Of a DNA stretch of 47,190 nt, positions 42,345 to 47,190 are shown one piece after another (position 1 is the first letter of the stretch; each line of letters starts with the position of its first letter). The DNA is from Chara braunii (Eukaryota > Streptophyta > Charophyceae > Charales > Characeae): positions 1,102,973 through 1,150,162 of the forward strand of contig BFEA01000258.1 of NCBI GenBank assembly GCA_003427395.1, written 5' to 3'. Below the pieces are notes generated by a model, which did no database searches, was not told where the DNA came from, and saw nothing but the letters and a program-made list of their open reading frames with translations. The position numbers were made by a program, and so were the translations under genes.

Positions 42345-42659
42345 GGAGGCTCCGACCTGAGACGCGCGCCTCAGAAATCACTGCCATTCCGTGTCCTGTA
42401 GAGAAAATACGAACTTTGATTCGATCTTTTTTTTTTTTTTTTTTTGGGTTATATTCGATCGGTTTCTCAGACATCAGATATATAGTGCTGGCAGCCTTGT
42501 CATGATGACGTGCGCTTATTTTCTTCTGACAGATCTGTAGACAGCCGACAGCGCAACGACGTTGTTTTTCTGCTTGCCCACCCCCTGCTCCCCGGCTTTC
42601 TGTTGCCATAATTTGTACAAATTTTGGGGGGTCGTCGCGCGCTGTCGCACGACGCGAAA
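42345..42659. other. Stretch without recognised gene
   Basis: Contains a T run at 42427-42445. No domain. Confidence 0.45.
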
Positions 42660-42829
42660 GGGCGAGGTCTGCTCACTAGCAAAGAGGACTGGATTAAGCT
42701 CCTGAATCTGGACGCGTTTTCGGTAGAGATGCAGAAAAGCAGTTCAATCTCCATTTTGGGCACTTTTTCCAGAAACACGTCCAGATTAAGGCGTTCAATC
42801 CAATCGTTGTTGCTAGTGGGACCTCGCAT
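42660..42829 (+). mobile_element. MITE-3, 170-bp copy
   Basis: Arms of about 65 bp: left GGGCGAGGTCTGCTCACTAG, then AAAGAGGACTGGATTAAG and GAATCTGGACGCGTTT; the right arm is its inverted form, with AAACACGTCCAGATTAAGG and GCTAGTGGGACCTCGCAT. The loop carries GCAGTTCAATCTCC. Target duplication unclear (AAA versus TAA). Confidence 0.82.
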
Positions 42830-42946
42830 TAAGTGTCAGCTGAACCGCTTCATATTTGGATCTCGGCCCCTTGGCGAGGGGTTTCAACTGCCCGCATTGT
42901 CACTGGCATATTGATTATCGTGCACACAGGGGAAACCAACACCCTA

Positions 42947-42948
<2 letters not shown>

Positions 42949-42978
<30 letters not shown>
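42949..42978. repeat. (AC)n tract, left of MITE-2
   Basis: AC run ending 5 bp before the element. Confidence 0.95.
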
Positions 42979-42981
<3 letters not shown>

Positions 42982-42983
42982 TG

Positions 42984-43131
42984 GGGCCTCGCTCTCCACT
43001 ACACACGACTCTATATGCATCTGGTGCAAATAAAACTCCCGATACATTCCGAATGTTGGACTACTCTAAACGCACCTGGTCCAGAAATGCGTCCAAATGC
43101 ATATGCAGTGTTGAGTAGTGCAGCGAGGCCC
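42984..43131 (+). mobile_element. MITE-2, 148-bp copy inside an AC microsatellite
   Basis: Left end GGGCCTCGCTCTCCACTACA, then CGACTCTATATGCATCTGG; right end complemented GGGCCTCGCTGCACTACTCA, then ACACTGCATATGCAT. AC repeats flank it on both sides (to 42978 and from 43135). Flanking triplets ATG and ATA match imperfectly. Confidence 0.82.
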
Positions 43132-43133
43132 AT

Positions 43134-43134
<1 letters not shown>

Positions 43135-43158
<24 letters not shown>
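43135..43158. repeat. (AC)n tract, right of MITE-2
   Basis: AC run, followed by a 10-bp CTCCCTGTCC triplication (about 43180-43212). Confidence 0.93.
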
Positions 43159-43165
<7 letters not shown>

Positions 43166-43260
43166 ACAGACGGAAAGACCCCCCTGTCCCTCCCTGTCCC
43201 TCCCTGTCCCTGTGGCTGAATGGAATGCTACGCACATGTGGCTGTTTATTCACAGAACTT

Positions 43261-43296
43261 GGGCCTCGCTCCACGACTCTCGAAATGTGCAAAACT
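43261..43296 (+). mobile_element. MITE-1 left-end fragment
   Basis: GGGCCTCGCTCCACGACTCT, then CGAAATGTGCAAAACT, matching the left terminus of the 43843 copy. No right end follows at the expected distance. Confidence 0.65.
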
Positions 43297-43410
43297 CTGG
43301 TGGTTCCCGGGTTCTTGCGCCCAAAGGTAATCAGTTGGCAGGAGTGCATAGCACCCGGCAGGGCCCTTGTAGTCTCCAAGTGCCTGTCTGGGTATCCGGG
43401 TTCTACCCTT

Positions 43411-43547
43411 CTTCCCACCAATACAACGTACGGTCATAATTGCTGTATCTAGACTGAAAAGATGCCTCGATACAGCAATAATGACCGTACGTTGCATTCG
43501 GGGGAAGATACAGCTATAATGACCGTACACGTTGTATTCGGGGGAAG
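43411..43547. mobile_element. MITE-5 hairpin with extra right arm
   Basis: CAACGTACGGTCATAATTGC then TGTATC is followed, after a 19-bp loop, by its inverted copy with one mismatch in 26 bp. Outer CTTCCCACCAATA pairs with CATTCGGGGGAAG, so the unit spans 43411-43507. A second right arm (ATACAGCTATAATGACCGTA, then GTATTCGGGGGAAG) follows at 43508-43547. Related to copies near 33.6 kb and the 36-kb array. Confidence 0.8.
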
Positions 43548-43726
43548 ACGGTAGTTGGTTGGGGTGCTTACGATCCAGGGTGGGTATCTCGGTTCGCGGT
43601 GCGCAGACCGCAGGAGGTCACTCAGGGTTGGTGGTGGAAGAGTACCATGGTGACGGGTAACAGGGTATCTCGGTTCCAACGGGTCAGTTTAGGCCGGTGT
43701 CAGAGGCCGGGTAGGCCTCTGTAAGT

Positions 43727-43797
43727 ATAGGAGAGGAGAGGAGAGGTGAGGAGAGGAGATGAGAGGAGAGGAGAGGAGAGGAGAGGAGAGGAGAGGT
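43727..43797. repeat. (GAGAG)n pentanucleotide tract
   Basis: GGAGA units with occasional T substitutions. Confidence 0.95.
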
Positions 43798-43842
43798 AGT
43801 ATAGGGTGGTAGATTAGCTTTAGAATATAATAGATAGACAAG

Positions 43843-43964
43843 GGGTCTCGCTCCACTAGTCTCGAAATGTGCAAAACGAGAGTGAATCTTCCTCTAGAAC
43901 ATGTAAAGATACACCGTAATGAGGTTTGTCTTTTGTGCATGTCGAGAGTAGTGGAGCGACGCCC
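43843..43964 (+). mobile_element. MITE-1, 122-bp copy with AAG target duplication
   Basis: Left end GGGTCTCGCTCCACTAGTCT, then CGAAATGTGCAAAA; right end complemented GGGCGTCGCTCCACTACTCT, then CGACATGCACAAAA. Flanked by AAG at 43840-43842 and 43965-43967. The inner GTGAATCTTCC and AACATG, AAAGATACACCG are the complement of the phrases in the 4.1-5.1 kb array. Confidence 0.88.
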
Positions 43965-44199
43965 AAGGAGAACCCTGGGGACATGGTCACTCACAAGGGG
44001 TACTCGATATTTGGATGGTGTATTGAAGTCGCAATCATTGAGAAGTAGTCAGAAACTTTTTTTTTTTTGTTTTTTTTTTTGTTTTTTTTGTTTTTGGAAG
44101 TGGTCAGGATTTCATGAAGGCTCTAGTTTTGAGGAAAGTGTGAGTGTTTTCTTTTTCTTGGTTTTACAGCCCTGATGGCTGTAAGCGAAACCGGCTAAG

Positions 44200-44366
44200 G
44201 GGCCAGATGCCACTGGCAAAGAGGATTGGAATAAGTGGCCGAATCTGGACGTGTTCCGCACAGGGATGAAGAAAAGCAGAGTAGTCACAATTTTTTTGCA
44301 CATCTCCACAAACACGTCCAGATTCAGACTCTTTTCCCATCCTCCTTGCCAGTGGGATTTGGTCCT
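44200..44366 (+). mobile_element. MITE-3, 167-bp copy with AAG target duplication
   Basis: Left GGGCCAGATGCCACTGGCAA, then AGAGGATTGG and GAATCTGGACGTGTTC; right arm inverted with AACACGTCCAGATTCAGA and TTGCCAGTGGGATTTGGTCC. AAG at 44197-44199 and 44367-44369. Loop contains AGAAAAGCAG like the other MITE-3 copies. Confidence 0.85.
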
Positions 44367-44468
44367 AAGGCTGCCGGGATAACTCCGCGTTGAATTCTGA
44401 GGTCCCCGGCCTCAATTGAAGTTTCTCATGGTAATGAAGTGCTTAAAAAAGAAAAACAAAAAAAGAAG

Positions 44469-44566
44469 GGTGCAAAACGGGAAATGTATCTTCCGCTAGA
44501 AGATGGAAATATCCACCGCCATGATTTTTGTCTTTTCTGCTTGTCGAGAGTAGTGGAGCGAGGCCC
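44469..44566 (+). mobile_element. MITE-1, 5'-truncated copy
   Basis: Keeps the interior (GTGCAAAACGGGAAATGTAT, CTTCCGCTAGAAGATGG) and the right end TCGAGAGTAGTGGAGCGAGG, CCCC. The left end is replaced by an A-rich segment. Confidence 0.75.
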
Positions 44567-44827
44567 CATGATATCGAATTCTTTCTTTTTTAGTGAGATC
44601 GAATGTGTCCAGGGGCCTCGTCCCACTTACACCGTTGAGGTTGCTTAACGTTGGGTTTTCAACGCCGTGTGGCACAGGGCGACGCACGGGATGGGGCGGT
44701 CCGCTGTACATCGGGCGGTCGATTTTTGTGATGTTCCGTATTTGCCGAAATACTTTCTTTTCTTCGACGGGAAATGCGTGTAAAACTGGATTACCTCGTT
44801 TAGAACGCCCCCTACCCTTCGACGTTT

Positions 44828-44873
44828 GCGTTGAGCTAGCTGTAGGGAAAAAAGCAAACAGCTAGCTCAACGC
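44828..44873. repeat. 16-bp perfect inverted repeat
   Basis: GCGTTGAGCTAGCTGT (44828-44843) and its exact complement (44858-44873) enclose a 14-bp A-rich spacer and are followed by a T-rich run. It resembles an intrinsic hairpin but there is no associated gene. It lies inside the 1,081-bp unit. Confidence 0.88.
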
Positions 44874-45181
44874 TTCCTTTTTTTTTTCTTTCTTGCGTAT
44901 CGATTATGTTTTTCCCGATTCGTCATCACTGCGGGATGTCAGACCCTTAGTGGCCGCCTGCATATACGGGCTGACGGCGCAGCTCCTCACAACCGTTTCA
45001 CACCGTAAAGCTTTTTAGTTGGGTGCGAGTGCATGCATGTGNCTCGAATGACGACCACGTACATTTGTTCGTGCGTTTCATAAGCCACGCCGATGTCGCG
45101 ATACCCTCAAAACACATGTCCGGAGAGGCCCAATGGCGAACATGAGTCGGGTCGTCGCTGTGGTCCAGGTGCATGCGAATC

Positions 45182-45182
45182 A

Positions 45183-45227
<45 letters not shown>

Positions 45228-45229
45228 GA
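45182..45229. repeat. (CT)n-(CA)n tract
   Basis: CT run to about 45217, then CACACACA. Afterwards TACGAGGGCTTGATTTG is duplicated near 45276 and 45307. Confidence 0.95.
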
Positions 45230-45696
45230 GGGCAAGCTTTCCAGTTCGCATCCCGTGCGAGTTCACCCAGCTCGTACGAGGGCTTGATTTGGACTCCTGC
45301 AGCCGATACGAGGGCTTGATTTGCAGTACGCATCTCGTAGGAAAGAGAGCACCCCGACCTTGAACCTGGACAATGCTACGGTGCAGGTACGTTCACGCTG
45401 GCCCACGACCTTTTTTTACTTCGCACGGCTTGACTGTCTTCCCGCTTTCGTGAAATCTTCACGCTTTATGCGGATGGTCGTTGTCAGGAGGCAGCAACCA
45501 TCCCATTTTGGGTGCCTCGTCATCATTACTCCCGACGAAATGGAAAACAATTTCCCGAGAAAACAAACTGCCCAAAAATACTGAAAAAGGCTTTTCCATT
45601 TTAGTTTCCATTTGTTTTCCATTATTTTAATGTTTTTCCGTCTGTCACACCGTTGAGCTACCTGAACTCAACGGTGTAAGTGGGACGAGGCCCCAG

Positions 45697-45963
45697 GTCG
45701 GATAGAATTGATTTCTGAAAGGGAAAGAAAAAAAGAAGAATCGATTTCTGACACCGACTTTTTTTTTTTTACTTTTTTTTTTTGAAAACTCAAGGTGACA
45801 CCGACTTTATGTGCTTCGCACGAGAGTCGGATGTCGACGCATCCAATAGCCCGACTATTTTTGGCTTATTTTAGCTAAAAAAGAAAAGAAGGAAATCCTT
45901 ACAAAACAAAAAAAATCTGGCTTGTCTGCAGTTCGAACTCACGTCTATAGCCATAGGCACCTG
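45697..45963. other. Short stretch without gene
   Basis: GATTTCTGA and ACACCGACTTT recur with T runs between. GGAAATCCTTACAAAA occurs at 45891 and again after the MITE-3 copy, near 46156 and 46191. Confidence 0.5.
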
Positions 45964-46137
45964 GGCTGAGGTCCCACTAGCGAAGAGGATCGGATCGAAT
46001 GCCTGAATCTGGATGTGTTTTATGCAGAGATGCAGAGATGCAGAGAAGCAGTTCAATCTCGATTCCCTGCACATCTCCATAAACTCGTCCAGATTCAGGC
46101 ACTCGATCCGATCCTCTTTTCTAGTGGGACCACGCCC
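45964..46137 (+). mobile_element. MITE-3, 174-bp copy with CTG target duplication
   Basis: Left GGCTGAGGTCCCACTAGC, then GAAGAGGATCGGATCGA, CTGAATCTGGATG; right arm inverted with TCCAGATTCAGGCACTCGAT and CTAGTGGGACCACGCCC. Arms are about 60 bp and well preserved. CTG at 45961-45963 and 46138-46140. Loop holds GCAGAGATG in direct repeat and GCAGTTCAATCTC. Confidence 0.88.
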
Positions 46138-46705
46138 CTGTTCCTGTTAATGATGGAAATCCTTACAAAAAAGGAAAAAAAGAAAAAAATGGAAATCCTT
46201 ACAAAAAATGAAAAAGAAAAGAAAAAGAGCTTCCTGATCCGCTCTTATTCGTGGGAAGTGCACGTGTAGCCATTTCTCGAATTATTCCTGTCGTGCTTGC
46301 GCGTGGGACTATGCTAGGTAATCTTCTTCTTCTTCTTTTTTTTTTTTTTTTTTTTTAATTTATGCGAGGTAATTTTCGCAGTATCGTTCGATTTTTAACG
46401 GATGCCTTGAAGGACAGGTCGGCGGGGCCATTTGGTGAATTCTGAAACAAGAATGGAGGCCCACTCATTGGTTTGGCCGCTTTCTTTTTTTTTGGTTTTT
46501 TGGGGCCGCTTTTTTTTTTTTGGTTTTGTTTTTCTTTCAGTGCATTGGGACTCGGTTTTTATTTCCCTTCCTGACGTGTCTCGACCAACAAAATGTCCCC
46601 GGAAGAGAGGTGTCAGGGTGGTGCGCCCCCCCCGCCCCCCCCCCCCGCCCCAACGGGCCACGGATCAGATAGGAAAAGTGATGAGGTAACAGGGACTACG
46701 CGTGG
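46138..46705. other. Low-complexity stretch without gene
   Basis: T runs near 46337-46357 and 46486-46523, and a C-rich run at 46624-46652 whose complement has a G-quadruplex pattern. Confidence 0.5.
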
Positions 46706-46829
46706 GGGCTCGCTGCTGAGGGAGTACTCGGAAAATGTCCGACCGAAATAGAGAACGTATCTTCCGCGAGAACGTGGAAAGATTCAGCCGCCATAGCTTT
46801 CGCATTTGGTGAGTGGTGCGGGGAGGCCC
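46706..46829 (+). mobile_element. MITE-1, diverged 124-bp copy
   Basis: Left GGGCTCGCTGCTGAGGGAGT, then ACTCGGAAAATG; right end complemented GGGCCTCCCCGCACCACTCA, then CCAAATGCG. The interior has GTATCTTCCGCGAGAACGTG and AAAGATTC. Length equals the other complete copies. No matching target duplication. Confidence 0.65.
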
Positions 46830-46999
46830 TTGATCCTAGCGGGAAGGCCGAGAACGGTACAGGGTGGGTGAAAAAGAAAGAAAAAGAAAAAGAAAAAGAA
46901 AAAGAGAAAAAAAAAAGACGCAATTTTTGAATCGGGATGGGGTGCCAGAACGTGCTGAAGACTGTACGGAAAGTGAACGAAGGTGTGAACGAGATCGAG
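46830..46999. other. Short stretch with (GAAAAA)n tract
   Basis: AGAAAA units at 46873-46918. Frames are repeat-derived. Confidence 0.7.
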
Positions 47000-47099
47000 G
47001 GTCAAGGCCCAGTAGCTTGGATTCTTCGTTTCTGGCTTTTGATCTTCTTCTTAATCTAGGGTCACAAATGAAGAATTAGGGTAAGTGGGACTTGGGCCC
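47000..47099 (+). mobile_element. MITE-4, 100-bp copy with GAG target duplication
   Basis: Left GGTCAAGGCCCAGTAGCTTG, then GATTCTTCGTTT; right end complemented GGGCCCAAGTCCCACTTACC, then TAATTCTTCATTT. GAG at 46997-46999 and 47100-47102. One indel separates the arms. Confidence 0.68.
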
Positions 47100-47190
47100 G
47101 AGTAGGGGAGTGTGGTACGTTCGTTTGGTCTCGATCCTTCGAGTCGTGGAGAATAACGTTTGCGTTTGTTTGTCTGTTTTTTTTTTTTTT

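Larger units (their letters stand above)
44613..45693 (+). mobile_element. 1,081-bp unit with 27-bp perfect TIRs and CAG duplication
   Basis: Left GGGCCTCGTCCCACTTACAC then CGTTGAG (44613-44639) is exactly inverted at 45667-45693. CAG flanks both ends (44610-44612 and 45694-45696). The ends match the MITE families around it, with GTCCCACTT as in MITE-4. No transposase motif is found; internal frames are at most 111 codons. A single 1-kb non-autonomous element is the simplest reading. Alternatively two small hairpins lie at the ends, since the right end alone can fold (ACACCGTTGAG with ACTCAACGGTGT, 45649-45678). Confidence 0.68.

Noticed and set aside
44828-44873. Rho-independent terminator
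   Set aside because: The hairpin and T run look bacterial in style, but the window is eukaryotic and no gene ends there.

Overview
This window is nuclear DNA from a large, repeat-rich eukaryotic genome. The sequence shows no convincing host protein-coding gene. It shows many microsatellites and minisatellites, decayed retrotransposons (one non-LTR, two Ty3/gypsy fragments with a chromodomain), tRNA-derived SINE-like elements, a U6 snRNA relic, a fragment of a mitochondrial gene, and many small inverted-repeat (MITE-like) elements. The mitochondrial piece resembles the nad6 N-terminus of plant-type mitochondria and is joined to a group II maturase-like piece. With the chromovirus this points to a streptophyte (land plant or charophyte alga, possibly a Chara-like genome). 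The lineage call is inference; species cannot be read from the sequence.

Layout. 0-1.2 kb: mitochondrial-derived insertion. 1.2-6.1 kb: satellites, an array of MITE half-copies and two SINE relics. 8.4-10.0 kb: LINE-type retrotransposon on the minus strand. 10.6-12.2 kb: Ty3/gypsy RNase H and integrase on the plus strand, dead. 14.3-14.9 kb: 286-bp tandem duplication. 17.75-19.59 kb and 26.84-28.63 kb: two direct copies of a 1.8-kb repeat. Between them lie a second Ty3 fragment (integrase C-terminus plus chromodomain), a 150-bp tandem array, SINEs and an embedded sequencing adapter (25578-25615). 28.6-31.1 kb: minisatellites, U6 relic, an assembly gap and CT-rich DNA. 31.2-31.5 kb: an intact-looking Mutator-type MITE. 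32-41 kb: satellites, palindromes and MITEs.

38.7-47.1 kb is the most notable part: a cluster of short elements (families named here MITE-1 about 123 bp, MITE-2 about 145 bp, MITE-3 about 170 bp, MITE-4 about 100 bp) that differ internally but share ends resembling GGGCCTCGGTCCCACTA. Six copies are flanked by identical 3-bp direct repeats ending in G. A 1,081-bp unit with 27-bp perfect terminal inverted repeats of the same type lies among them. This looks like an amplified non-autonomous DNA transposon group. No transposase is encoded in the window.

No operon or pathway is present; the biology is mobile-element insertion, decay and tandem amplification. Single ambiguous bases, a 246-bp N gap and the adapter show draft assembly quality, so some duplications may be artefacts.
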